64,000 nt of DNA. Origin: Embiotoca jacksoni (Eukaryota > Chordata > Actinopteri > Embiotocidae). Shown here one piece after another: positions 11,601 through 25,818 of the stretch. Made by a program: the position numbers and the translations under genes. Numbering within the stretch: position 1 is the stretch's first letter; every line of letters begins with the position of its first letter. The notes beneath the pieces are model-generated. The model searched no databases, had not been told where the DNA came from, and saw only the letters and a list, made by a program, of their open reading frames with translations. The stretch spans positions 62,001-126,000 of the forward strand of contig JAKOON010000023.1 of assembly GCA_022577435.1 (NCBI GenBank), in the 5' to 3' direction.

Positions 11601-14600
11601 AAAACTGTGGTCGTTAAATGAGTGAAGCAACGTCATTTACAGACGTCATCGCTAAGTCTGGGAAGAAGTAAATGTCATTTATGGATGTCGAACGAACATC
11701 GTGGGACCACTCAAAGCTCACTAAGTTTGTTTCTATTCACAAAGTAATGACGCACAAATACAAATTTCATTTAAACTTCTTAAAGGCCAGGTTAAACTTG
11801 GGACATAATGGATAAATAATGGGTTGTTTTCTGATTAGGCTGCAATTATAAATATGATTTCAAGAATCTGCCAGATCTAGTTTAGTTCCAGTTTAGTTTC
11901 TGCAATATTTGTTTTACCTCTTATTTGATATGATTTATGAAATTATTCTTATCCATTAAGAAAATGCGAGTAAATAACAATCCAAAAGTCAAAAAAATTG
12001 CTGGAATTAGCACTTTTTCCAACATAGTTAAAGAACAAAACTTAAAAATCAGACAAGATCCTTGAAACTATTAAACTACACTTTACTCACCACTGGAATT
12101 ACTATAGAGCCTGTTCCAGGTTAGATGGGTAATGTCAGGTGAACACCTCGTATCTGATATGCTCGGTACTGATGTGTGAAAATGCCCCCAAGACACCTGC
12201 TCCTTAAATTGTAACATTAAACATGAGAAGAGGATTCACTGTTGCACTAATCAGTAGCTGATTGACAGTGTTAAAGCATGTGTTTCTATAGACTCACATT
12301 ATTCCTGAATGCCAGATTTGTGCTGATAACTCCTCTTGAAGATGTAGAACAAGTCCGTGACATATTCCCACACAAACGAGAGGAGGTTCAGGCCAGAAGT
12401 CATACTTTCTCTCTCACAACACCATTCTCACACTCACCATTTCTTTCATTGTATTACATTAACTTGACCATTTCGTTATTTTGTCTACATACTCATGGGA
12501 AGAAATTTTGTCTTACTCAAGGACAATCTGACATGTGGAGAACCCAGGAACGAAGTGGACAAACTTCAAATTCACACCCAGAACAGCATACCCTCTTTAG
12601 TCATGTATGGAAAGATTGGCGTCATTCCACCAAATAATACATTTAATGGGCATCAATTTGCATTCTCTGAATATGGTTTTGGGAGACAGCTCATTTTTTT
12701 GCAGAATAAATCAAAAGGTTTCAGCAGAGGGATTGCTCCCAATATTTTATGGGGACATGTTCATGCTGAATATAAAGTGAATGCAAAATATTTATACTGA
12801 ATGTAATGTACACAGTCAATACTGTTTTCCTCTCCTGATGCAACCAGTATGATCCAAGTTATACATGTTGTATTAGATCAACTACCTGCAAACAATAAGA
12901 AATTGTTCGTAAAATTGTAAAGATGCAAGTTCAGTCAGCCAGCTCTACATTAATATGTAACTGTAGAACAGATACCGTATTAATGTTTGGTTTTTGGTCT
13001 CTGAGCTTGTCGCTCCCCACAACAAAACATCAAGCTCAACTCAAATGAGGTAAATGATGATATTCATTTTACTGCACAGAGGAAATAAGACTCACGGGTC
13101 GAGTCTACGGGTGGATGCTGGGTAGCCTGTTAAACCTGCGGCCCGTGTCCACCAAAATGTTTTTTCTTGAGTACAGCACTTTTTTTTTTTTTAAATGGCA
13201 ATGAACGCCAGCAGCTTGACAAAGTGCTGACTGTTTATTCTGCGCTGAACGTTCAGCGATTTTCTTTTTTTGCCGGTCAACGAGAGTTGAAAGAAATTTG
13301 CACTGCGCTTGTCACTGTCATGAGCCGTTCAATCACAGTGAGAGAGGAACTGGACAAACGCCGTTAACCACCGGCACTGCTCGCTGATTGATCCTCCCTT
13401 CACAGTGGCTGTGCAAACGCTAATATGAGCCGAGTAATCAGACTGTTATCACAGCGAAGAAAACTGAAGCTGCGAGCCGCAGTCGGCGCAGCCAAGCTCG
13501 ATGCCGGGGTGGAGCTTTTGAAAAGTTGTCAGCAGCGTCGGCTTTTGGGTGAGTGGTGTGCACGGGCATGCAGCAAAAGACTGAGCAGAGCACTGACGGG
13601 TTAAAGCAAATCAGATCTAGAGTTTGACAAAAGTCACCATTGGGAATCTACTGAACAAGTGCCCGCAAGCCAAACCGCCACGCGACCAATCCCTGAGAGC
13701 CACATCGAGTGGGATATAATATCTAGTGAGCAACTGCAATGTGGGCTAAGGAACCAACCACCATGTGGCCATGCCCCTGAAGGGAGCTCGACCAAATGTG
13801 GAATAAGCTATCTTTGAAACTGCAGTGGCTATCCAAACTCAACAGCCCACCTGGTATACAGCAGGATCATTTAACTAAAGAACACTCAACACTCCACTAT
13901 TCTGTTTCAGACCAAACAATCTAATCTGATGAAACAATAGTGTTACAGAGTAAAGCATTTTGCACCACAAACCCCAGTTCACACTTTTTTACATGCAAAA
14001 ACTTATATGTCAGCGTGGCTGAAAATGAAGACCCTGCTGCATGAATCTTTCAGTCTTAAGTGATAATAAACAGAGGAAGCCAACCAAAGAAACCACCCTC
14101 AAAAATATTGTCCCAACTCTGGTAACAGAACACATATCCATCCACAAGTAGCGCATCTCATTATAGCTGTGGGAACTTGTTTAAGACGGGGTGCTGAGGG
14201 GATAACACATGATGACACCCATAAGAAAAGGATCAATATAATTGATACATGCTGTAAAATGTACATTGCTTGTGTTTCCTAACGTGCATGATTACGGTCT
14301 TTAAAAAAGTAAGTTGGATTGTCTGATTAACATACAAATTTGTCTATAAAATTAATAATAAAAACAAAAACAGAACATAAACCAAATATACACTGCACAC
14401 ACACATCCAACAGCAGCTGGGCACTGGCTTGTAGGAAAGCCAGATTTACACACACTTAAACGATGCTACGACAGCAACCACCGACAATGTTGTTTACTCA
14501 CAAAGCAGATGATCTGATAGCAAGCATAAACAAACATTACACAGCAGCAGCTCTGCTCTGGCTTTTATGAAAACCAGATTTCCAAAATGTCTTGATGATA

Positions 14601-14830
14601 AGAGGATCAAACACTAACACGGGGAGGATTCACAGGCAAAGCCAGAACGTCCGATCATCAGACTAACAGTTAACAGCAAGCTAATGTGCATTTAAGCATA
14701 CTGTACGGTGGAATCCTGTGCACATTTACATTCTTATTTTACTTTTATTTTCATGCTTTTAACACCCAGAGAACCACCTGTTAGGACAGGGGACCTTTTC
14801 ATTATATGTGTGAAAAAGTGAAGACAAAGG

Positions 14831-15207
14831 CTGTGTCTCAATTCGTGTACACTTACATGTGTAGGACGTGAATTTCAACAGCACTTATTGGAAATAACCG
14901 TAATATTTGAATGCATCACCCACCAACATATCAGCTGGTTTTGTTTGGTTATTTCACCTAAATATGAATGTTTTTGTCCTCTGCTTTTCACACAATAAAC
15001 ATACTGATGGCTTCTATCCAGCAACAGTTTGGTGGTGCTTTGTGGAAAATAAACACTTTGAGTTTCCTTTTCAGTTTTGTGGACTGGTATGAGTACACCA
15101 TTCAGCTACTTATAGTGCACTACATGTTTCCATACTTGACAGTGTGAATGCACTTTACCACTCAAAATAGCAAGTGGAAGTACATAAGTACTTGATTTGA
15201 GAAACAG
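14831..15207. mobile_element. MITE-like element with 20-bp imperfect terminal inverted repeats
   Basis: About 377 bp. The left end ctgtgtctcaattcgtgtac and the reverse complement of the right end (ctgtttctcaaatcaagtac) agree at about 16 of 20 positions. There is no transposase frame. An internal block is shared, with divergence, with 58345-58510. The superfamily is unknown. Confidence 0.6.
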
Positions 15208-15599
15208 ACAAAAACTCGTGAAAAGTATGTGAGGAAGTGACTGTAGCCACTTCAGTGTGCATTAATGTCAAAAACATGCAAACCATTGTCATTCACATGT
15301 ACAATTATCCTCCCACTGTACTACATCGCGTGTACATAGTAACATATTGTGTGCTAGAGCAATAATACTGTATTACTAGTTTGTAACTGAACATGTAAGG
15401 TTAGTGTGTGTGTGAGTGCACAGTGTAACATCATATAACATTATCTTTTGTATGATTAATGACCTACGTGGTCTCTCATACCGATGTCGCTCTTCTCATT
15501 CATCAAAACGACCAGTAAAGTGTGAGGTCAGGGACAGCAGACGCACAAAGACACTCACAAACACACAGAGCCACAAAAGCTTGAAATATGCGTAGCTTC

Positions 15600-15638
15600 G
15601 TGTGTGCGTGTGTGCATGTGTGCGTGTGTGCGTGTGCG

Positions 15639-15686
<48 letters not shown>
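15600..15686. repeat. Imperfect (GT)n microsatellite
   Basis: GT repeats with regular C or A interruptions (tgcgtg, tgcatg) in the first half and pure GT in the second. Intronic. Confidence 0.95.
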
Positions 15687-15687
<1 letters not shown>

Positions 15688-18542
15688 AGAGGACTAAACC
15701 ATCTCCATTAGGTGACTGCTCCCCTGGTGACTATTTGATGCCCCAACAGAACCACAAAGGCCGTATATTCCTCACAGACATCATCACCCTTAAGTGCCCC
15801 ATAACCCAAACTACAATCCCACAATATTTACCTCTGATCAAACCACATGCACCACGGTGAGATCCGACATCAGTATCAGTGTATGAATGCCACCGCCTGA
15901 CAATTTCTATTTTCATTGTGGGGTGACTGTAAGTCATTTGAAAACGAGCCCTCTGTAAATTCAGATTGAGGCAGTTTCTTTCTCTCCCCGAGGCAAAAAG
16001 CATCAATAGCGGAGAGGGAAGCCATGACAACCTATAGCACAGGACAGATCCATAGCGCAACCAACTCAGTAAAGATTGACTGGAGAGTTGCCTGGAAACA
16101 TCCTGCTTCAGATCTATGATGGGAGCAGGACACGGGCCAACAGCAGAAGCTGGAGGACAAGAGAAAGTGAGAGAAAGTCTCATTTTCTTTCCATTTCAGG
16201 GTCAAAGTGAACCCTTACCAATGTCTTTTGGAGAATATATCAACTTTAAATACCAATGAATAACAAAAAGATTTTCCCTTGCGGGAGCTGTGTGCATTTT
16301 TCTATCGAGAATAAACACAAAAAAAGTTTAATCTCAGACCGTGTTAATCTTAAAACCATTCACTTTTATTCCCCATTTTCTAGTTTATCTTCCATTTTCC
16401 TTTCGGAGATGAGACATTTCCTTTGAGAAAAAGGGAAAAAATTATATCTGCTGAAGCAGACAGTATATGCCTGACATTCTGGTGGGAAAATTACTGAAAC
16501 AGTGACAAGATGAAATGAGAAGATCTCAGGTTTAAAAGCTGCTCCACTCTAACAGAGAGCCCTTACCATATGTCACCTGGCTGCAGCATGCTGACTGGGT
16601 GCAGCGGTGTTCCATAGACTCCAACTAATTGAATATCCTTATCTGGCAATGAACTCCCACTTCTTTTTTTTTTTTCCCTCTGGTGAAGTGAAACAGAGGC
16701 CCAGTTGCAAAAGCAGCACATTTGTATTCAACCGATGACACTTTCTGAGTAAATGTAACACGCACACATATACCGACTGCACTCTAATGCACTGCACATA
16801 ATCTTGTTTTCAGGTAGCTGAACCATAACCAGACCCCACACTGTACTGTACTACAGTCAAGATAAAAGTTCTGGGAACTGTGCTAACAGCCTCAAGCTGC
16901 AGCAGTTTCCCTCTGTGATTTTCTTTTCTTTTTTTTTTTTTTTTTTTTTGGTTATGAAATTAAGTGCTGCAGTTTCTAATACCCCCTGGGCCCTTTAGTG
17001 TAAATTGATTCTATTTAAAAAGCTTTTTTTTATTCAGTCTGCCAGAGAAGAAGAGGTGGCTGGGGAGCAGAAACAAGTGATTGAAAATGGACTCTCAAAG
17101 AAAGAGACAGGAGAGAGCCCGGCGAGCGGCTTTGTTCGTGAAAGGGTTAAAGAGAAAATGGTAGTGACAAAAGGGGAACTGCACAGACCGGTGGACCATT
17201 AAAGGGTTAACAGTCGGAGGGAGGCCGATAATGGAGACTGAGCCAGCTGTATGGGAACTGCAGCACGCAGAGACAAACACCATAGAAACCACTGCCATAA
17301 ACCAGAGGAAAAAGCAGAGGAAGAGAGAGAGAGGAAGGAAAACAGGCGCTGCATTTTCTCTCATGTCAGCATCTCGAGTTTTCACTCAACACGTTGGATA
17401 ACATCCAAAAAAAAAAAAAAAAAAAATCTAAATTGCATTCATAAATTGTTTTAAAAACAAATTCCTTTATCCATTTATGTCCGAAACAAATCCAGAAACA
17501 GATGCAAACCCTTTAAAACATGCGTTAAATTCTTCCTCATCGTAAACACTACTGCGGATGCATAATTAAGCGGGGAGCCCAGATGCAATGACTCAAACGA
17601 GAAAGCGCTCGGGAGAAGATTACAGTGCGCTGATACAGTGCAGGATTCCTCAGGAAGAGGGTCTTCCACATGACTAGATGCAATAGAAATAAATGTGACC
17701 TTTACCATCTGATGACACGACTGCGGCTTCCACGTGATAATGATGCCACCAAGGCTATCCTCCCAGTCATTCACTCACTCACGTTTTCCCTAATGCTTTA
17801 TAACACAGGTACAAAGAAGCATGCGCTCATAGAGCAGAACACACATGCACATACCAGACAAACGTCCAATGGAACTCATTTTCTTTTTTTTTCTGCAGCT
17901 GCAGCAACAGCGCCTGTTTTCAATCTCAGCGGACCCTCGACAGATCGCAATTTCGCAGCTTCGTATTCTCCAGCTATAGGTGACTCCAGGTAACGAAGGA
18001 GAGGCTGACGAAAGCAGCTCCATTCAACTCGTCTTCTGTTTCAATTTGCGGAGCTTGTGTGTTGGAGAAGAGCCACTATAGCTGCAGATAGCCTAGCGTG
18101 CACACGCACACGCACACACTCACACTCACTCAGTAATTTTCATATATTAGACACACACACACACACACATAGAGAGACCTCCGGATTTATTTATTTTTGT
18201 AATCCCACAGAAACCTTGTTTGTATAAAGGTAACAAATAGTACGCACATTTTCTATAAACAGCTGACGGGCACCATGCATCCGACTAGATGCAGATCAGC
18301 TGAGGCTTTTTGTTCTTCACTGAATATTTATCAGTGGCCAGAGGAGGCAATGATTGAGTTTTACAGGGAGACGGTTGTGTATCATGTGCTGTAAATTAAG
18401 TAGTATGGCAGCCTCGGGGGATCAGCAAGTCAAACTCTGACCTGAAGGCATAAAGACCTGATGAGATGTCGGAAAAAGAATTAGATCCAATGAGAGTGGC
18501 AGAGCAGTCAACTCATCATGAATATGTTCACATGTATGAGTG

Positions 18543-18543
<1 letters not shown>

Positions 18544-18602
<59 letters not shown>
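18544..18602. repeat. (CA)n microsatellite
   Basis: About 59 bp of pure CA in the large kcnn1 intron. Shorter CA tracts lie near 18147-18168. Confidence 0.97.
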
Positions 18603-18605
<3 letters not shown>

Positions 18606-19519
18606 GCCACACAAGCCACATCCTCTCTGTACGGGATTTCACAGTGGCAAGAGATGCTTCCCAAAACTTGAATTTTCAAGGCAGGCTGCAAGCGAAGCGT
18701 CCGCCGGTTGCGCGAGCAAAGTATGATGAAATCACACATCTCTGGCATCTCATTAATGCCCTCTGTGTCCCTACCGAACACCGCGTTTAACACACAGCCA
18801 GCAGGCAATATTGAAATGACTCGGTGTGCTTGCATGTCGACAATAGTCTCAGATATGTAGAAAGGTGCCTGCACACAAACCTGCACCCTCACACACAGTC
18901 TGTGTGAAGCCATCGTTGTACGTCTGAGTCTCCCCGGCGTTGTTATGAATGACAAATATCTGCTTACAGCTGCATTACTCGTACTCACACACTCTTTTGT
19001 GTTGTGATCAGGCCCTAACGCAGGTACAGCCCCAGATCAATAACCTAATTAGCCATAAAGCATATGCATTGCGGTGATACATTATATGCCTGGCATCACT
19101 TGGCTAGCATCTCACAGGAATTACCATATAAATGAACTGCGGTCATTTATTAAGCAAAGAGCCGTGGTGGGGACTTGGCATGCTCCAGAGTTTTTAAAAA
19201 GATGAAATTGTAAGTTACAACACGCATTAGAAAAAGGGAAACAGGTCGGGTTATGAATTACATGGGCTGCTGACAGGAGTGAAAACATGCTGTGACTCCG
19301 CTGGTGGAGTGGGTAAGCAAGCGCTCTGGGCATCTGAGGAAAAAAAAACCCAACATGCTTTCTTTCCACTCTTTGTATTCAACTGGACCGCAAGTAATTG
19401 AATACACCTCTCCTTGTGCAGGCTCACTCAAATGAAACGCAAAGCGAATGAACTATATCAAGTGGAGCACTATTTGAACACCACTTACAGTAATATCAGT
19501 GTTTGTGTGGGCTACCCTA

Positions 19520-19521
<2 letters not shown>

Positions 19522-19593
<72 letters not shown>
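19522..19593. repeat. (GT)36 microsatellite
   Basis: 72 bp of pure GT, followed by a short GA run. Intronic. Confidence 0.97.
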
Positions 19594-19594
<1 letters not shown>

Positions 19595-20580
19595 TGAGAG
19601 AGAGACGTGACAGTCCAACCTGAATGTGCGTATAACATGCGTTAAAGGCGAGTGTGAAGCAATTTGTAAATCCAAAAGATAATCTTGTGCTGCACATGAT
19701 TCCTTGACCAAACTCAATACCCCAGAGAGAGAGAGAGGCTGCTACACAATACCAGGCTGATCTCTCCCTAGCAACACACATGGTAACACAAATCTATTTC
19801 AGAGCAGGAGCACTTAAACACAGCGGACAAAAAAAAAATAAAAAAAAAAAATAGGGAAAACAGAAATCAATTATTAAAAGAGCTTCATGTTCATACTTAC
19901 TGCCCGTGTGTGTTGCCAGCTGCAGCCAAAAACTAAGAGGCTCCCGCAGCCCAAACCAACCACTCCTGGTACGGTCCTTATCAGATAGCTACAGCAGTGC
20001 CGCTCCTTCGTCATATATAGGGCATGTGAGCTTGGATCTGCCCCTTGTCTGACATTTAATTGTTCAGTGTGGTTTGTTTACTTTAGAGGTGTTGGCCGGC
20101 CTCTTACAGGCTCAAATGCGCAAGGCAGTGGAAACATGGACGCCTAATGAGAGAAAAACAAACGGCGGACCTGTAACAACAGCGGAGAGATGACTGATAG
20201 AGAAAGTTTAAATCAACATAATGTTTCTCCCGGCATAAGCGCGCTGGTAAATCATAACGCTGTAAGCAGATCTGTCCACATCAATTGTTCCAAGCTCCAG
20301 CGTTCAACGTTGCCTCAGCCTTGTTACACAACCAACACAAACACACAACTGATAAGATAAACTACTTTTTAAAAAGAGAGCCAACACCTTGATTACCTCA
20401 GCATTTTCCTTCATTTAGAAAGCTAAAAAAAACAACAACACACGTGCTTTGATAGGATTCACTTAAAAAAATTATTTGAAAGAGAAAAATTAAAAAGTAG
20501 CAGATAAAAGAAACAAAAACTAAATATATATATATATTTTTAAAAAAAGGAAGAACAAATGTTCTCCTTTTTTGTACAAA

Positions 20581-20618
20581 ATTGTGTTTCCCAGAAACTT
20601 TAGTCTGGGAAACACAAT
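20581..20618. repeat. Perfect 15-bp inverted repeat (hairpin)
   Basis: attgtgtttcccaga, an 8-nt spacer, then its exact reverse complement. It lies 14 bp outside the left end of the Tc1-like element and is not part of the matching right arm. Confidence 0.85.
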
Positions 20619-20631
20619 CCTTGACTTTCTA

Positions 20632-21618
20632 CACTCAACAAAAATATAATATTTGTTTTCACTCCCATTTTTCATGAGTCGAAGTAAAACATCAAGGCTT
20701 CTTTTATGCACACAAAAGGTTTATCTCCTATTTTTATTTCTAAGTCTGTGTTAGTGAGTCCCTCACCTTTGCCAAGATAATCCATCCACCTGAGAGGTGT
20801 GGCACATCAAGAGACTGATTAAAACAGCATGATTATTACACAGGTATGCCTTAAGCTGCTCATAACAAAAGGCCCTTTCGAAAATGTGCTGTTTTATCAC
20901 GCAACACAATGCCACAAGTTTTGAGAGAGTAGGCAATTGACATGCTGACTGTAAGCTGTCACCGTTGCCATTTTAGATATTTTGACGAGATCCTGAGACC
21001 CACTGTCGTGCCATTCATTCACCACCATCACCTTGTGTTGCAGCACGACAATACATGGCCCAATGTTACAAGGATCTGTGGAGAATTACTGGAAGCGGAA
21101 AACGTCCCAGCTCTTCCATGGCCTACATCCTCACCAGACATGTTAACCATTTAAGTACGTTTGGGATGCTCTGGATCGGCGTATACAACAGCATGTTTCC
21201 ATTTCTGCCCATATCCAGCAACTTGGCAGAGCAATTGAAGAGGAGCGGACAAGCATTCAACAGGCCACAATCAATAACCCTGATCAACTCGTGAGGAAGA
21301 TGTGTCGCACTGCTTGCAAGAACAAATGCACATCTGTAGCCATATGTGAAATTGTGCCTAATACTGCAAAATAGTTTTCAAGATAAAACTGCACATTTTA
21401 GTGGCCTTTTACAATAATCATGGTGTTTGCTTGTGCTATACCTGTCAGGTGGATGGATAACCTCGTCAAAGGTGAAGTGCTCAATAACTAAGCTAATACT
21501 TAGCACTAAAACGAACAAAATGTAAGACTGTGCCTAAAGGAAGTGTCAGACCTTTTACTTCAGCTCATTAAAAATGGGAGTGAAAACAAAAGCATTGCGT
21601 TTATACCTTTGTTGAGTG
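20632..21618 (+). mobile_element. Tc1-like DNA transposon, internally deleted
   Basis: About 987 bp bounded by long inverted repeats: the left arm begins cactcaacaaaaatata and the right arm, read in reverse complement, cactcaacaaaggtataa. The arms stay alignable for about 200 bp (for example the tatccatccacctga block near 20780 and its complement near 21450). Such long arms are typical of the IR/DR group of Tc1/mariner elements. Between them lies a broken transposase. The element cannot move by itself. Confidence 0.9.
20909..21300 (+). pseudogene. Tc1-like transposase remnant
   Basis: ATG at 20909 starts MPQVLRE, like the N-terminus of fish Tc1-type transposases, but a TAG follows at once. 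A few codons later the sequence jumps to the C-terminal part, FDEILRPTVVPFIHHHHLVL then QHDN (a catalytic Asp) and LPWPTSSPDM. A TAA replaces the codon expected for the catalytic Glu, and a +1 shift follows before WDALDRR. The middle of the gene (helix-turn-helix region and first catalytic Asp) is missing. Dead by stops, frameshift and deletion. Confidence 0.88.
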
Positions 21619-22189
21619 GTCGTCGTCAGAGCTTGTAAACACACAACCACTACGAAAGACGACCTCGCTAAATCCTCCAGACAGTGTCAAAGAGACACTA
21701 AGTTGTTTGCAAGTGCCACTTTGATATACACTGTCTTGACCTTTCCCAGATCATATAGGGTGATTATACGCATGTTGGACTGCACTTTGGCAGGAGCTGC
21801 ACAAAAGGCTTTACTGTAATAGCTTTCCCCTCCTCTTTCAAGCCATCCATTCTGCAGTGACACATACAACCTTATGTTCTCCTGAAAGGCGGGCTGGCAC
21901 TCGTCTTACACACTCACAAATTTACAGTAGAGCAACTTGAAGGCCTTCGGCACCCAACAAACATGGGTGATGTGACAGCTTGAAGAGAGGTGGCACCAGA
22001 CTATAAATATTGTAATTTATTTTCCTCTTAATGCCTGATCTGCTTTCTGTTTGCTTGTTTTTGAAGGACATTTTAATTGAACTTTGAGAAGATCGTTTTT
22101 GCATTGCATAACGTTAACAACAATGTTAACAGTTAATATCCCGCACAGTCTATAACAGAGCATCGGGTGAGGTGAGTGGAGATGAAATC

Positions 22190-22440
22190 ATTAATAAATT
22201 AACTGACTAGTCGGTTTAATTAACAAGCAGCTGTACAGATAATCAGGGAGTTTTTAATCTAAATTTTTAAGCAGAAATATCGAACATTTTCCAGGTCCAG
22301 CTTTTCAGTTTTGAGGACTTGCTGTTTATCTTTGTCTTCCTGTATGTGATAGTTATATCTGGGTTTGGACTGCTGATTGGTTAAAACAGGCTTTTTGAAC
22401 ACATCAGCTTCAGAAATATTCATAGTTTTTTCCCCAACTA
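22190..22440 (+). repeat. Interspersed repeat C, copy 1
   Basis: It contains ggtttaattaacaagcagct, tccaggtccagcttttcagt, tttgaggacttgctgtttat and gggtttggactgctgattgg, recognised as a decayed copy of a common teleost repeat rich in taatcgatta-type motifs. A second copy in the same orientation follows at 22590. Class uncertain. Confidence 0.45.
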
Positions 22441-22589
22441 TATTCTGAAGTTTTACAAATCGAACAATTAATTTAGTAGGATAAATAATCAAATGAAATA
22501 ATAAGCAAACATAATAATAGAGATGCCAACTATTATGTTATTGTGATAAGGTTGTTCTCCAATTAAATACAGTAGTAATGAAATAATTG

Positions 22590-22830
22590 GGTCAATTAAT
22601 CAATTAGTTATTAATCAACAATTCTGATAACCGATGAATTATTTATCAAACATAATTCTCCGATTGAAGCTTCTCAGATATATGGATTTTCTACGTTTCT
22701 AGAATTCATATCATTGAAATTTGAATATTTGGGGTTTTTTGAACAGTGGGTTTATTAAAACGATTTGAAGATCTCGCATTCAGAAATTATCATGGTGACT
22801 TCACACTATTTTTCATCAGTATTATAAATA
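22590..22830 (+). repeat. Interspersed repeat C, copy 2
   Basis: Opens with gtcaattaatcaattagtta and tctgataaccgatgaattat, then ctccgattgaagcttctcag and a diverged remainder with the same motif order as copy 1. Nothing coding is seen. Confidence 0.45.
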
Positions 22831-25595
22831 ATAAAAATGGCAAAAGGTAATAATACATTTTACAAAAAGTTCACAGAAAAGAAAGAAAGAAGTTATAGTT
22901 GCAGTCCTAAAATGCTGCATGAATGCAGCACAGATGAGTTCCCCAGCTTGGGTTCCGACAAATAGCATTTCAACAAGACACACAGAATTCATGTAATAAA
23001 AAATATATAAAAGGCATAAAAGCAAAGAAGACAGCCCACTTTCTTTTACTGCTACATTTACTGCCTCCACATTTTAAGCTTTGAATGCATTTCATTGAGT
23101 TTCAGAGCTCAGAAACATTTCTGGCTTTGGATGGCCCCGGATCTGACCTCCTGTCAGGTGATTAATCAGAGATTTCTGCCGAACACCACGTCTGTGTATC
23201 CTCAAAATTCAGCCTTGTTAAATGATAGCCAATCCACCAGTATTTATGTACACCAGTGTCCCTGCAGGGGAGATCACAATAGCAGTAAGTGGCAGGCATT
23301 AGAGTACTTACACAGCCTATCACAATAGAAGCAGCAATGCACCTTTGAAAGCACAATGTTATTGAGGCAGGACACAATATAGTACTACCTGCCATCAGTT
23401 CACTGGGCTAGCTATCGAGTTGCAGGGTGTGCTGTGGGATACTGTAATCGCATACACTTTATCAAGCTAGTTCCGTCACGAGTGTTTTGTTTAAGGGATT
23501 TCAAAAGGGAGCGGGGGTAGGGGCTGTCTCATTAAGGGCGAGTCAATAAGATGTAACCACAATGCCACAAATATCCGTGAATAGATATGCATGTCTCGCC
23601 ATATCAAAATACTTGGCACGGTCAGATCTGAGCGACTGGAAAAGGTTTGATACTTAGGCCGAGTCTGTCATGGGAGCACTTCAAAGATGATTTTTTTTTT
23701 TTTTTCCTTTGAGATTTCCAGTTTCACGACTGAAACTGGATTATGTAATAATTATGCGATAAGTAAATGTCTTGTTCACAGTGTCAATTACATGATGGAA
23801 AGCTGCAAAACAAAAAGGGGATAATTATAAAACAAATGTCAAAATCCCATTTTCCAAATTTTTATAAGAGCACTAAGTTCATCATCTTCATCTTTTTACC
23901 AATTCTGAATTTTGTAGTCATGACTGGTATCTTGCTGCGTTCGGACTTTTCGCACCTTTTTCCAGCTTCTAATTTCACTTTAGCTGTCAGATCAGTTTGG
24001 AAAAGATGAAAAAAAAAAAAAAAATCTTCCAATATCATATTCTGAATGAGTATTCACTTGGACTATTTTTCAATATACAGTTTCTTAGGCTCCTTCTATG
24101 ACTTTTTACCCTATAATTTATACAATGGACTTCCACTCACTTGTATACAGAGAGAATAGTATCACAACATTGTAATATTCACACCTTTACTTTCCTCTAT
24201 GCAGTTCAGGCAGCAGATTAGAAGAAAACAAAGCCCTTTAATCTACCGCTATACTTCTCATATATTATCTTTAGGTATTTGGAGACCAATATTTTGGACA
24301 TCTGAACAAGTTATGGAGAAGATTTGGCTACACTATTCTTTACTTATGATTTCCCTGCATCCTTCTCCTTACCAAAACACCCTGTGAAGTTAATTATAAC
24401 AGGTTGGTGGCAACTTCAAGAAAGTGTCAGCATCACCTTCAGCCATTTGGTCATTTAGGCGTTCTGCTGATGCTCCAAAATTGAGCCAAGTTCAGAACAG
24501 TCATGCTACTGGTGCCAACTCATGCCCTGAAAACGGCTGCAGCATTATAAAAAGGAGTCTGCTGGTCCTATTTAGATGCTGCACTCTTATCGAAGCCTGC
24601 CGTTCTGTCCTCTTTCCTGTCCCATGACGTGACACAAAAAACGTCCCCTTGACTTCCCTGGGAAGAAATGCTGAGGGAAATTGAAGTAATCATTTCAAAA
24701 TAAAAGAAATAATAATAAACTTTCACACCTCAAAATGAACATCTGTTTAAGAGTTCATATGTCCATCAGTAATCAGTCACATTTCTGAGGAGAGATAACT
24801 GGTAGCACTTTGTGCCTGTTGAGACATTATCAGGAACAATTTATTTTAACGCCTTGCAATTTGATTGAGTATTTTTCTGATTATCTTTGTCTTTAAGATC
24901 CAAATAACAAAATGTTCTCAAGAACACTTTTCTAGATTACTTATTGTCACTTTAGACACAGTGAGGCTCGCTGGATCATGAAACATTCTTACTACTTAAA
25001 ATGTTCTCCCCAAGCAAAGCTTTTTCTTCTTTCTACCTGTTGTTTAAAACACATGCACCTCTCCACTTGTTATCACACTTCAACATATGATTTCATTACG
25101 TGCAGGGATGTTTCAGCTTATTTTGCCCTTCTATTTCCTCCATATGTTTTGATCCGTGTTGTCAGTCAGACTCTTTCGTTTGCTCGTCCTCTTGAGTTCC
25201 TTGCTGACATTTGTTTTGTCGAATGTAATAACCTTTTGAGGTTTTTAGTGCCACATAATAATATTATGTTCAGTTTGCATATTATGCGTGTTATATGCTG
25301 TTTTATTACATGATTGTTGTATGGTGCATCTCTCCAAACAGAACATACAGCACATACTATTGTATGAAGTGAGTTAGTATGCTCTCACTGCCAGGTGTAG
25401 GCCTCATGATATAAAGCTAACCATTATGTCTTGTGTCTGGAAGCCAAAATATAAAAATTCCCTCGCTCAGATACCCCTCTGCTCTGTGGAAACAACAAAC
25501 GCTTTGTTTCTAATTCGGCTGCTGGGGAGCGTCATTTGAATATTTTCAGTGGGCTACCCAAAACAACACTGCAACATGGAACAGGTGTGTGTGCG

Positions 25596-25598
<3 letters not shown>

Positions 25599-25637
<39 letters not shown>
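25599..25637. repeat. (GT)n microsatellite
   Basis: About 39 bp of GT with gcgc-containing flanks, roughly 340 bp from the 3' end of the long kcnn1 exon. Confidence 0.95.
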
Positions 25638-25640
<3 letters not shown>

Positions 25641-25818
25641 CCGCCATCGCGTTTTTGTACGCGAATGCGCGTGCCTGTGTGACCAAATGAAACAAATACC
25701 AGGTTAGATAACAAACATCACACTCCCGGGTTACATGTACGGTCATAGTTACATCGGTGCATTCCGGTAAAAGCTGCCTAATGCTGAATGACGACTCAAA
25801 CATTACATACACACATAC

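Noticed and set aside
18422..18988. 188-codon minus-strand frame
   Set aside because: It crosses a (CA)n tract (Cys-Val run), shows no recognisable domain and has no splice-site support.
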